Below, piece by piece: positions 27,147-35,682 of a stretch of 64,000 nt of DNA. Each line of letters opens with the position of its first letter. Positions within the stretch are counted from its first letter, which is position 1. The notes under the pieces were generated by a model. The model had not been told where the DNA came from and did not search any database. It was given only the letters and a program-made list of their open reading frames with translations. This DNA is from Pseudomonas sp. RIT-562 (GTDB taxonomy: Bacteria > Pseudomonadota > Gammaproteobacteria > Pseudomonadales > Pseudomonadaceae), in the NCBI RefSeq assembly GCF_026241895.1, contig NZ_JAPJIV010000017.1:93214-157213 (forward strand), given 5' to 3'. The translations under genes were made by a program, and so were the position numbers.

Positions 27147-27516
27147 GGCAGATGCCCTCACGGTGCACGCTCGGCGGTGATGCCGGCTCGTTATTGGATC
27201 GGCACGGTAGGCCGGTTTTGCCGGAGTATACCTGTAACGTGATACGTAAATGCAACTGCAAAATTGAAATAACGTGTCTTAATGGTGGTGATTTGCTTGT
27301 TCAACTGCGCCGGATCTTTTTCCAAGGCTCTCTAAAAATTACCGTAATTGCTGGCTTATAAGCCGATCAAGAGACCCTGTGTAGCGCCGATTGGTCGCTA
27401 CTTTCCAAGTGATACGCTTTTTGCCTTTGTGCTTGCAAAAATGATGTGATACAAAATACCTCCATAACCGCATCGCTTTGCGATCACGCCTTGTCACGTG
27501 CTTCAAGGAACGTCCC
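27147..27516. promoter_or_regulatory. Divergent paaF/paaY promoter region with repeated GTGATAC motifs
   Basis: This AT-rich gap of 370 bases carries ACGTGATACGT (27237-27247), AAGTGATACGCTTT (27407-27420) and GATGTGATACAAAAT (27443-27457). They share GTGATAC with the palindrome upstream of paaA and are candidate sites for PaaX, which is encoded 0.7 kb downstream. No experimental support is implied. Confidence 0.5.
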
Positions 27517-28113
27517 ATGACCTGCTACAGCCTCGATGGCCTGACCCCGGTGGTAGATCCCACTGCTTACGTACACCCTTCGGCGGTGTTGATCGGCGAT
27601 GTAATCATCGGGCCGCATTGCTACGTCGGACCCTTGGCCAGCCTGCGCGGCGACTTCGGTCGGATCGTGCTGGAAGAGGGCGCCAATGTGCAGGACACCT
27701 GCGTGATGCACGGTTTTCCTGAAAGCGACACGGTGGTCGAGCGCAATGGTCATATCGGCCACGGCGCGGTGTTGCACGGTTGTCGGATCGGCGCCGATGC
27801 ATTGGTGGGAATGAACGCGGTGGTGATGGACAACGCCCGGATTGGCCCGCGCTCCTTTGTCTCGGCGGCGGCATTTGTCAAAGCTGGATTCGAGTGCGCG
27901 GAGCAGTCGCTGGTGATGGGCGCGCCAGCCGGTGTAAAGCGCCTGCTCAGCGATGAAGAGGTGGCATGGAAGCAGGCCGGTACCCGCGAATATCAGCAAC
28001 TGGCCAAGCGCTGCCTGGAGCAGATGCAGGTGTGTGAGCCGTTGGCGCAACCGGAGCCCGAGCGCCGGCGCATCAGCGACAGCGGCCTGCGCCCCAAGAG
28101 CGCTCAACAATGA
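27517..28113 (+). CDS. paaY: PaaY, hexapeptide-repeat thioesterase/carnitine-operon-type protein
   Basis: 198 residues, left-handed beta-helix of gamma-carbonic-anhydrase type. Hexapeptide strands (VLIGDVIIGPHCYVGP, GHGAVLHGCRIGADALVGMNAVV) and metal-binding His positions (HGF, GHIGHGAVLHG) are visible. In phenylacetate clusters PaaY hydrolyses inhibitory cyclic CoA esters and aids regulation. ATG 27517 has AAGGAA seven bases upstream. Confidence 0.93.
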   Translation: MTCYSLDGLTPVVDPTAYVHPSAVLIGDVIIGPHCYVGPLASLRGDFGRIVLEEGANVQDTCVMHGFPESDTVVERNGHIGHGAVLHGCRIGADALVGMNAVVMDNARIGPRSFVSAAAFVKAGFECAEQSLVMGAPAGVKRLLSDEEVAWKQAGTREYQQLAKRCLEQMQVCEPLAQPEPERRRISDSGLRPKSAQQ

Positions 28114-28137
28114 CCGCCTTGCTAGCACCTGCCGCGG

Positions 28138-28183
28138 CCCCTGCTACAGTCCGGCGAACGCAGCCTTCGGCAGCTGCTACAGG
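28138..28183. repeat. REP-like palindrome between paaY and paaX
   Basis: CCTGCTACAG and CTGCTACAGG sequences with an inner CGCAGCCTTCGG belong to the third REP class of this window, also found at 53759-53903. Confidence 0.5.
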
Positions 28184-28234
28184 GATTGCGTTTAAGTCGG
28201 TATATTCCTTTTCTTTTTTCTACCCGGTACGCCC

Positions 28235-29158
28235 ATGTCGTCCCTGATCCCCCTGAACCATCTGATTACCCGCTTCCAGGAACAGACGCCAATTCGCGCC
28301 AGCTCCCTGATCATCACGTTGTATGGCGACGCCATCGAGCCCCATGGCGGAACGGTCTGGCTGGGTAGTCTGATCCAGTTGCTCGAGCCCATCGGGATCA
28401 ACGAACGGCTGATTCGCACCTCGATCTTCCGCCTGACCAAGGAAGGCTGGTTGACCGCCGAGAAGGTCGGGCGGCGCAGTTACTACAGCCTGACCGGCAC
28501 CGGTCGCCGGCGTTTCGACAAGGCCTTCAAGCGGGTCTACAGCTCAACCGTGCCGGCGTGGGACGGTTCCTGGAGCCTGGTGATGCTCACCCAGCTGACC
28601 CAGGACAAGCGCAAACAGGTGCGCGAAGAGCTCGAGTGGCAAGGTTATGGTGCGATCTCGCCGGCAGTGCTGGCCTGCCCGCGCAGCGACCGGAGTGATC
28701 TGAACGCCACTTTGATAGATCTGGGCGCCCAGGAAGAAACCATCGTCTTCGAGACCACGGCCCAGGACGTACTGGCCTCCAAGGCCCTGCGCCTGCAGGT
28801 GCGCGAGAGCTGGAACATCGAAGAGCTGGCGACCCACTACAGCGAGTTCATCCAGCTGTTCCGGCCGCTCTGGCAGGCGCTGCGCGAGCAGGAAAACCTG
28901 CAGCCTGCAGACTGCTTCCTGGCACGCGTCCTGCTTATTCACGAGTACCGCAAACTGCTGTTGCGCGACCCTCAGCTGCCGGACGAATTGCTCCCCGGTG
29001 ATTGGGAAGGCCGCGCCGCACGCCAGCTGTGCCGCAACATTTACCGCCTGATTTACGCCAAGGCCGAGGAGTGGCTAAACACTGCGCTGGAAACTGCCGA
29101 TGGACCGTTGCCCGACGTTGGCGAAAGTTTCTATCGGCGCTTTGGCGGGTTGAAATAA
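28235..29158 (+). CDS. paaX: PaaX, phenylacetyl-CoA-responsive repressor of the paa genes
   Basis: 307 residues, the usual length. The N-terminal winged helix (RASSLIITLYGDAIEPHGGTVWLGSL, LIRTSIFRLTKEGWLTAEKVGRRSYY) and the C-terminal PaaX domain (WDGSWSLVML, FLARVLLIHEYRKLLLRDPQLP) match the family. In E. coli PaaX blocks paa transcription and is released by phenylacetyl-CoA. It follows paaY by 121 bases and probably acts on the GTGATAC sites described here. Confidence 0.95.
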   Translation: MSSLIPLNHLITRFQEQTPIRASSLIITLYGDAIEPHGGTVWLGSLIQLLEPIGINERLIRTSIFRLTKEGWLTAEKVGRRSYYSLTGTGRRRFDKAFKRVYSSTVPAWDGSWSLVMLTQLTQDKRKQVREELEWQGYGAISPAVLACPRSDRSDLNATLIDLGAQEETIVFETTAQDVLASKALRLQVRESWNIEELATHYSEFIQLFRPLWQALREQENLQPADCFLARVLLIHEYRKLLLRDPQLPDELLPGDWEGRAARQLCRNIYRLIYAKAEEWLNTALETADGPLPDVGESFYRRFGGLK

Positions 29159-29242
29159 CCCACCAAAGCCCGGGAGCGTGACGGTCAGGGAGGAGCCGTG
29201 GATTGGCGTGGATAATAAAAACAAGCCTGCGTGAGGCCCCAC

Positions 29243-30157
29243 ATGATTTCTTCGATTGCACAGCGCCGTGACGGGTTCGACCAGTGGATTCAGCAGATCA
29301 ACCAGATCTGCGGTGCCTTTAATGCGCAACCGCTGGGCAGCGACTTTGCCGGCCAGATCACGGAACACCAGGACGGCGCCCTGAAGACCAGTTTTGTCGA
29401 TGTGTGCCAGGCGCGGTTGTATCGCACTCCACTGGAAGTCGCGGCGGGCGAGGGTGGCAAATACTTTGCAGTGTTCCAGCTCGACGGCACCGCCGGCATG
29501 GCCCAGGACGACAACAAGGTGCTGTTGTCGGCCGGTGACATCACGCTGATCGACGCCTCGCGCCCCAGCGACTTCACCTACAGCGAGAACTCCCGGCAGT
29601 TGTCGCTGATCTTGCCGGCGCAACTGGTCGAGCAGACCTTGCGCTTTAATCAGGTGCGCTGCGGCCACCGGATCGCCGCAAGCTCGCCGATCGCCATGTT
29701 GTCCCGCCAACTGATACTCGACGCCACCCGCCAGAAGTGCCTGAGCCGCGCGGAAAGCGAAGCGACCCTGGAAGCGATTGTCAGCCTGCTGCGCCCGGCG
29801 ATCAGCCACACCGATGAGTGCGCGGATATCCACGAGCGCACCTTTCGCCGAACCCTGGGCTTTATCGACGAGCACATCCGTTCCGAGGAGCTGTGCCCTG
29901 AATGGCTGGCGCGGGAAGTCGGCATGTCGACTCGCGGGTTGTACCGGATGTTCGCCAGGAAAGGCCTGGTGGTGGCGCGGTACATCAAGAACCGACGTCT
30001 GGATTTGTGCGCAGAATCGTTGCGCCAGTCGCGGTCTGAGCAGAAATTATCGGTGCTGGGGTACTCCTGGGGGTTTTCCGATTCCAGCTATTTTTCGACG
30101 GCGTTCAAATCACGCTTCGGCATTTCACCGGGTGAGTACCGCAAGCAGTACGCCTGA
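29243..30157 (+). CDS. feaR: FeaR, AraC-family activator of amine oxidase genes
   Basis: 304 residues. The C-terminal ~100 residues form the double AraC helix-turn-helix (LCPEWLAREVGMSTRGLYRMF and SVLGYSWGFSDSSYFSTAFKSRFGISPGEYR). The N-terminal half resembles the AraC_binding_2 sensor domain of FeaR (AGEGGKYFAVFQLDG). FeaR activates tynA and feaB in tyramine, phenylethylamine and dopamine use. It converges with tynA. GAGG lies six bases before ATG 29243. Confidence 0.88.
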   Translation: MISSIAQRRDGFDQWIQQINQICGAFNAQPLGSDFAGQITEHQDGALKTSFVDVCQARLYRTPLEVAAGEGGKYFAVFQLDGTAGMAQDDNKVLLSAGDITLIDASRPSDFTYSENSRQLSLILPAQLVEQTLRFNQVRCGHRIAASSPIAMLSRQLILDATRQKCLSRAESEATLEAIVSLLRPAISHTDECADIHERTFRRTLGFIDEHIRSEELCPEWLAREVGMSTRGLYRMFARKGLVVARYIKNRRLDLCAESLRQSRSEQKLSVLGYSWGFSDSSYFSTAFKSRFGISPGEYRKQYA

Positions 30158-30170
30158 ATGGGAGCTTTTT

Positions 30171-30240
30171 TGTAGGAGCCCGGATTGCCGGCGATGGCGT
30201 CCCGGAGATTGCCATCGCCGGCAAGCCGGGCTCCTACAGG
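30171..30240. repeat. REP hairpin between feaR and tynA
   Basis: TGTAGGAGCCCGGATTGCCGGCGATGG and its inverted copy form a hairpin between two convergent genes, where it probably separates the transcripts. Confidence 0.85.
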
Positions 30241-30265
30241 TTGTGTGTCCGGCATTCATCCGCAT

Positions 30266-32551
30266 TCATTTAACGTTGAGATTCAACGTCGGCGTTTCAT
30301 CAAAGAAATTCCACGGCTTGAGCAACACGTGCACCCACTCGGTCGGCATGATCGGCCACTCTTCCGCACGGGCGATGTGGGTGGTGCCGGTGGTCAGCCA
30401 GACCACGTTGTCGGTGTTGTCGATGGCCTGGTTGTCCTGGGTGAACTGCCCCAACCCCGAGTCCCTGTCCGAGCGGTTCGGGTACTTGCCTTCGGGGTAT
30501 TTTTCGTTTGGGTTGTAACGTGTGACCCAAAGCTGCTTGTCCATGAAACTCAGGCGGTGATACAGCCATTCGTCCTTGGCGAAATTGGCCCCCTTGGCCA
30601 CCGGGTGAGTGCCGCCTGCATACGGAATCAGCTGGTACGAAACTGGATTGCCGACCTTGTTTTCCTTGCTGAAGTTGCTCAGCAGGCGAACGGTGGAGGG
30701 GTCGAATTTCTGTGCTGCCTGCTGCTCGGTGGCGACCACTTGCTGTTCAGTCTGCATGGTGCTGGTGCGCGGCCCACCCCGGTCGTTTGACGCCACCACC
30801 GGGTTCACCTCAACCAGTGAATTGTTCTCGCCATCTACATCCAGGTCCAGGCGGAAGTTGTAGATGTGCTGGTGGGTAGTACCCACTATGTTGTGGTCCA
30901 GCAGCGTGCCGTAGCGGGTATCTTCCTTGGCCGTGGCGTCGCGCATGGTGCTGGATTTCACCCCCTTGACCGCCTCGATCCCGGTGGCGCCGGCATCGAT
31001 GCCGATCGTGCCGTTCTGCTGGAAAACCCAGTCGAAAATGTAGTCGTAGTTGCCAACGGTACTGATCCAGCGCACCACCAATTCGCGGCGCTCGGTGCTG
31101 AGGTTGGGTTGGCCCATCTCCTGGTGTTTGTATTCCGGGCCGGCGTAGCGCTCGAAGATTGCCATGGCCCGCGGCACAGTGGTGGGTTTGCCGGTGTAGT
31201 CGGCGAGGGTGGCGTCCAGCAGCACGGCATTCGCCGGCGCGTCCTTGCCCCGGGCGATCGGCGAGGTCAGGGTGCCCATGCCGTAATCGCCGGAGTCCAG
31301 GTAGGCCTTGAAGTACCAGCCACCGTCGGGATCGCCGTAGGGCACGATCATGCCGCCCAGGGAACCTTCATACATGACTTTGCGTTTTGTGCCCTTGTCG
31401 TCGTAGGTAACCGTCGACAGGATAGGACCCACCCGTGAGTCGAGGCGCAGGTGAAAGTCCCAGTTCTGCCAGTGAATGCTGTTGCCGGTGATGGTGTAGT
31501 TCTTGCCCTCGGGCTCGCTGATGTCCAGCGGCTTGACGGCTACCCCCGAGCGTCCTCGCCCGTCATAAGGGGTGGGTTTCATGGGCACCGGGATCACGCC
31601 GCCGTCTTCGATCCTGATCAGCTTTTTCTGTTCCAGATCGACGACCGCGACCAGGCCTTCGATGGGATGGCTCCAGTAGTTGCCGTCGCCGACATTCAGG
31701 TAACTGACGATCTTCAGCAGGCGCTTGTCCTGCGCCAGGCCGTCCTTGCCGTCGAAGTAACCCACGGTCAAGGGAGTCGCCACGACCTTTTTCACATCGT
31801 CGATGCCACGCTTGGCCAGGGCCTCGGCGTACTCGGGGCTGGCCTCGATGGCCGCCTGCACGGTGGCAAAGTCATCCAGCAGGACCATGCCATGGGCGCC
31901 TTCCACCGGTTGCCAGGACTGGATGGCGCGACTGTCGAGATCGATCAGCGCTTCGATAACGTGTTTGCCATCCAGTACCACGACGTTGGCCTGGCGCGGT
32001 TGCGCGACCGCCTGACCGCTGAGGGCAAAGTTCCAGGCCTGATCTTTCGGCGGCTCGTGGATGGACACTTCGGTGAAACGAAAGCCGGGCTTGTAGTGAT
32101 CGGACTGTTTGACGGTCTCTACCGCCCGGGTGATTTCATCAGCGCTCAGGGGGTTGAGCGGGTTGGGGCGAGTCTCGACCACGAATGTCTTGTCCAGGCC
32201 GGACTGGAATACCTGGTTGATGAAGTCTGTGGACATGTAAGCCGTGTTGCCCTTGAACACCACCGGCACCGTCAGTTCGATGCGCTTGCCGTTGAGCATC
32301 GCCACCTTGCTGTCCGGCTTGACCTTGAGGTAGATGCCGTCGCGGGCGATCACGAACAGGTTGGCATAGTCGTCCCACTTCACCGTGGCGCCAAATTCCT
32401 CAAGCCCCGCCTGCAGCGGCACCATGTCGGCATGCCCGCCGTGGGCGCTGGCCTGGGAAATCCAGCCGGGCAGGCACGCAGTGCTGATGGCGACGGCCAG
32501 CGCGAGTCGGGCCAGGGCGGTTTTTTTCGGTGACGCAGTGGAGGTGAACAT
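30266..32551 (-). CDS. tynA: TynA, periplasmic copper amine oxidase (tyramine/2-phenylethylamine oxidase)
   Basis: 761 residues with a signal peptide ending near SQASAHGG. It closely follows E. coli TynA throughout: the N-terminal D1 domain (VPLQAGLEEFGATVKWDDYANLF), the topaquinone Tyr in STVGNYDYIFDW, the copper ligands HQH in GTTHQHIYNF, and the C-terminal IMPTEWVHVLLKPWNFFDETP. It oxidises phenylethylamine to phenylacetaldehyde, releasing ammonia and peroxide in the periplasm. Start at ATG 32551 with AAGGAA upstream. The aldehyde dehydrogenase that would link it to PaaK is not in the window. Confidence 0.95.
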   Translation of the reverse strand: MFTSTASPKKTALARLALAVAISTACLPGWISQASAHGGHADMVPLQAGLEEFGATVKWDDYANLFVIARDGIYLKVKPDSKVAMLNGKRIELTVPVVFKGNTAYMSTDFINQVFQSGLDKTFVVETRPNPLNPLSADEITRAVETVKQSDHYKPGFRFTEVSIHEPPKDQAWNFALSGQAVAQPRQANVVVLDGKHVIEALIDLDSRAIQSWQPVEGAHGMVLLDDFATVQAAIEASPEYAEALAKRGIDDVKKVVATPLTVGYFDGKDGLAQDKRLLKIVSYLNVGDGNYWSHPIEGLVAVVDLEQKKLIRIEDGGVIPVPMKPTPYDGRGRSGVAVKPLDISEPEGKNYTITGNSIHWQNWDFHLRLDSRVGPILSTVTYDDKGTKRKVMYEGSLGGMIVPYGDPDGGWYFKAYLDSGDYGMGTLTSPIARGKDAPANAVLLDATLADYTGKPTTVPRAMAIFERYAGPEYKHQEMGQPNLSTERRELVVRWISTVGNYDYIFDWVFQQNGTIGIDAGATGIEAVKGVKSSTMRDATAKEDTRYGTLLDHNIVGTTHQHIYNFRLDLDVDGENNSLVEVNPVVASNDRGGPRTSTMQTEQQVVATEQQAAQKFDPSTVRLLSNFSKENKVGNPVSYQLIPYAGGTHPVAKGANFAKDEWLYHRLSFMDKQLWVTRYNPNEKYPEGKYPNRSDRDSGLGQFTQDNQAIDNTDNVVWLTTGTTHIARAEEWPIMPTEWVHVLLKPWNFFDETPTLNLNVK

Positions 32552-32849
32552 GGCGAATTCCTTGGGGACAGCAGGTGACCGGCATACCTGCACTTTGCTA
32601 CAGCCAGCGAAAGGCTTCTTGTGTTTTCCTGCCAGAATCCTTTGGCTGGTTGCCTAGATCATTTTTCCGTCTCCTGATCGATGGTCAGGGTGTTTGTGTA
32701 GTTTTTTATGAGGTCCGTTCCAAGGCCCGGGGATAGCCAAAGCTAATGTCGATGGCAACCTGGCCACGCTGGTGTCACTCCGTTACGAGTTTGCTTTACC
32801 GGACGTAGAACCAGGGCAGAAAGCTCGACACATCGATCCGAATTACGTT
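32552..32849. other. Intergenic, promoter region of tynA
   Basis: About 300 bases without a credible gene. No clear FeaR or catabolite site could be picked out by eye, and there is no REP element. Confidence 0.4.
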
Positions 32850-33770
32850 TCAGGACCAGAAAGGGCGGGCTTCCCAGCCTGGGATCAGACCGAGTTCCGC
32901 CGTAGTTAACCTAGCTTTGGCCAGCACCGCTGTTGGCAGAGTCGCCAATAGGTGCTTGAAGCGCAATTTCCAATCGGAAGTAGGATCGATCTTCGCGAGC
33001 AGGGCCTGGACCACTACAGCCCGGGCGAATATGCGGCCGCAATCATTAGGGGAGGGAAACTCAGCCTTGATTACATTGGCGTATTTCGGCGCATCAGCGG
33101 TAATTGAAGCATTCCACAGCCGGCCATGATGAGCACAGACATTGCGCAGGAGGGTCAGCGTTTTCAACCAGGTGACCAACACGGATTCATCATAGCCAAA
33201 TTTTGCTGCGACGGTTTTACGATGATCAAGATGCAGATCGCTGAACAAGCAGGACAACTGCCCAATTGTCATTGCTTCGAGTACCGTCCACGCTGGTGGC
33301 AGAGCCGGTGTGTTGTATGTACCGTAATAGTGCTTGACCGAAGCATTTCCTTTTTCTCGAAGGTTTAGCACTTGTTTTAGGAGGTCACGGTGGGCCTGGC
33401 CATTTTTAAAGTGAATGGCATCCAGGTAAAAATGTGGGCCACATGCTTTGTCAACAGCCAGCGTGTTGATGATGGCCGAACGGAACGCGACCTCAATGCG
33501 GTCGATTGCATCTAGAAACATTAGGCGCAGACGCCGATCAAAGTCATACAGCTGCAGGATGTCTTCGAACTGGACGGTGGCAAAGAAGCGTTTCTGCGGA
33601 TCCTGCAACGGTCGCATATAGACAAGTAGCCGGTGATAGCCGATGAATTCAAGAGCTTGCAGGGCTTGGATTTTCTGTTTCTGTGTACCTAAGCCCTTGA
33701 GTTGCAAGTGACGTAGCAAGGCATTAGGCGATTTGGCAGGCTTGTGAAAATTGAGGGGGGCTTGCGGCAT
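32850..33770 (-). CDS. Abi family protein (AbiD/AbiF, Abi_2), putative abortive-infection HEPN RNase
   Basis: 306 residues. Family features are YHRLLVYMRPL, the block FEDILQLYDFDRRLRLMFLDAIDRIEVAFRS, and LRNVCAHHGRLWN near residue 215. The last contains R-x4-H (RNVCAH), the catalytic signature of HEPN ribonucleases. Abi_2 proteins protect against phage by halting growth; some are single-gene systems and others have partners. Here it stands alone between catabolic and iron-uptake genes on the opposite strand to its downstream neighbour, and its base composition is slightly less GC-rich. Activity and trigger are unknown. Confidence 0.87.
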   Translation of the reverse strand: MPQAPLNFHKPAKSPNALLRHLQLKGLGTQKQKIQALQALEFIGYHRLLVYMRPLQDPQKRFFATVQFEDILQLYDFDRRLRLMFLDAIDRIEVAFRSAIINTLAVDKACGPHFYLDAIHFKNGQAHRDLLKQVLNLREKGNASVKHYYGTYNTPALPPAWTVLEAMTIGQLSCLFSDLHLDHRKTVAAKFGYDESVLVTWLKTLTLLRNVCAHHGRLWNASITADAPKYANVIKAEFPSPNDCGRIFARAVVVQALLAKIDPTSDWKLRFKHLLATLPTAVLAKARLTTAELGLIPGWEARPFWS

Positions 33771-34060
33771 GCCATGGCATCCTGCTGGGCATTTATCGAG
33801 GCTAGAAATAACTAACCCCCTGGTGCGCAGTACAGGTCAGAGACCTGCCCGAGGCGTGGGGGCTATTCTTGGAAAAATCTTAACATGGGGCTGCAGACTG
33901 ATCAAATTTGATCAACGCCCCACGTCCACTCGCTGCGTGCTGGATCAGTTATTTGCCATTTTTCTCTTTCGCATTTCCAGACGAGCACCGGTCTGGAATC
34001 CATTGCTTCGCCTTAATAGGAAGCATTACTATTCACGCCCCGTCTTTACAGCACACCGCA
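33771..34060. other. Intergenic, promoters of the Abi gene and the sigma-factor operon
   Basis: About 290 bases between divergent genes. A Fur box would be expected before the sigma gene, but I cannot point to a convincing one. Confidence 0.4.
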
Positions 34061-34561
34061 ATGACCCCCAAGCTGCCCCGCAGACACGGCTTTTTCGAGC
34101 ATTACGAAGAGTTGGTTGGCACCTGGACCCGTCGCCTGAGAAATCGTCAGCAGGCCGAGGACCTGGCCCACGACACATTCGTGCGGGTGCTTGAGGCCGA
34201 TTCGGCGGCGGTTGAGCAGCCGCGGGCCTACCTGCATCAGACGGCGCGCAATATTGCGGTGGACGGCTATCGGCGCGAGGATCGGCGGGGCGCCATGGAA
34301 CTGGAGGCGGTCGATCACAGTGTGTCGTCTTCCGGCGACCCGGAGCATTTCATGCAGGCGATCCAGTTGGCCGATTCCATCGAACGCGCCCTGGCCGAGT
34401 TGCCGGTCAATTGCCGCAAGGTGTTCGTGTGGCAGAAGATCGAAGGCCTGACCCAGGCCGAAATCGCCGAACGCCTGGGGCTGTCCAAGAACATGGTGGA
34501 AAAGTATATGATCCGCACGCTGCGGCATCTGCGCGATCGGCTGGACGGATTGCAATCATGA
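34061..34561 (+). CDS. fecI: ECF sigma factor, FecI family
   Basis: 166 residues. Region 2 (FEHYEELVGTWTRRLRNRQQAEDLAHDTFVRVLE) and region 4 (LPVNCRKVFVWQKIEGLTQAEIAERLGLSKNMVEKYM) are those of iron-starvation sigma factors. It directs transcription of the downstream receptor gene when released by FecR. ATG 34061 is used because the upstream part of the frame is not family-like; its ribosome site is weak. Followed after 40 bases by fecR. Confidence 0.9.
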   Translation: MTPKLPRRHGFFEHYEELVGTWTRRLRNRQQAEDLAHDTFVRVLEADSAAVEQPRAYLHQTARNIAVDGYRREDRRGAMELEAVDHSVSSSGDPEHFMQAIQLADSIERALAELPVNCRKVFVWQKIEGLTQAEIAERLGLSKNMVEKYMIRTLRHLRDRLDGLQS

Positions 34562-34601
34562 GGCAGAGCGCATTTCAATCTCCAGGCAAGCAGGAACTTC
34601 C

Positions 34602-35585
34602 ATGATGGATACTCGTGATTGCGCGTGCGGACGCACAGTGGTTCGCGATGAGGCGGCACGCTGGTTCGTACGTTTGCGCGAACCGGTAGTGGATGCTCTG
34701 GAGCGTCAGCAGTTTGAAGCCTGGTTGGCCGAACACCCACAGCACCACTATGAGTTCCAGGTGCTTGAGGGGATGTGGTCGGCGGCAGACCTGCTGCCGG
34801 CTGCGCGCTTGCAAGCCCTGTGCGATGTACCGCCTGCGCGCAATACCCGTCGCCCGATACTGCGTTATGCCGTGGCCGCCAGTGTGTTGGCCGTGGCACT
34901 TGGGCTGGGCCTGTTCAGCGCCATGGATCAGTCGGCAACCTACACGGGCGAATTCACCACGGCGCTGGGCGAGCGGCGACAGGTGACTCTGCCGGACGGT
35001 TCGGTGATCGATCTCAACAGCCGCAGCCACCTTCAAGTGCGTTTTGCCAAGCAACGCCGCACCGTCGAGCTGACCGAGGGCGAGGCGCTGTTCAGTGTCG
35101 AGCACGACGCCGATCGTCCGTTTGTGGTCGACTCGGGCAGCGGAACCGTCACGGTCACCGGCACCCGCTTTGATGTGCGCCGCGACGCTGAAGGGACCCG
35201 CGTGGTGGTAGAGCAGGGCACGGTCAAGGTCCAGGGGCGGGATGCTGCCGACAACCACTTTGTCAGCCTCGGCGCCGGCATGGGCACTCGTGTCGACGCT
35301 GCGGGCAAGGTTGCCACCGCCTACCCGGTGGATGCGGCGCAACTGACCGCCTGGCGCAGCGGCAAGCTGGTGTTCAACAACGCGAGCCTCAGCGAAGTGG
35401 CCGCCGAGGTCTCCCGTTATCGGGAAAAACCACTGCGGGTGGCCAACGACAAAGTGGGCAGCCTGCGCCTGACCAGCGTGTTCAAGTCGGACAACACCGA
35501 CGCCTTGGTGAAGGCCTTGCCGAGCATCCTGCCGGTGGCCGTGCGCACCCTGAATGACGGCAGTCAGGAAATAATTTCAAAATAG
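34602..35585 (+). CDS. fecR: FecR-family anti-sigma factor/regulator
   Basis: 327 residues. The cytoplasmic DUF4880 domain (ARWFVRLREPVVDALERQQFEAWLAEHPQH), one membrane helix (LRYAVAASVLAVALGLGLFS, about residues 85-105) and the periplasmic FecR domain (GERRQVTLPDGSVIDLNSRS) are in the usual order. It senses the loaded receptor in the periplasm and passes the signal to the sigma factor. AGGAA lies eight bases before the first ATG. Confidence 0.93.
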   Translation: MMDTRDCACGRTVVRDEAARWFVRLREPVVDALERQQFEAWLAEHPQHHYEFQVLEGMWSAADLLPAARLQALCDVPPARNTRRPILRYAVAASVLAVALGLGLFSAMDQSATYTGEFTTALGERRQVTLPDGSVIDLNSRSHLQVRFAKQRRTVELTEGEALFSVEHDADRPFVVDSGSGTVTVTGTRFDVRRDAEGTRVVVEQGTVKVQGRDAADNHFVSLGAGMGTRVDAAGKVATAYPVDAAQLTAWRSGKLVFNNASLSEVAAEVSRYREKPLRVANDKVGSLRLTSVFKSDNTDALVKALPSILPVAVRTLNDGSQEIISK

Positions 35586-35682
35586 ATTCAGGTTTTTTTC
35601 GAGTTCTTCGTCTTCTAGTCCAACTGCAACTGGTTTGCATTAACAAGCGCACACTCTTGCGATCCACAGGACTACGTTCGAC

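Noticed and set aside
33771..34060. Fur box upstream of the fecI-like gene
   Set aside because: Expected on biological grounds, but only weak AT-rich partial matches are visible.
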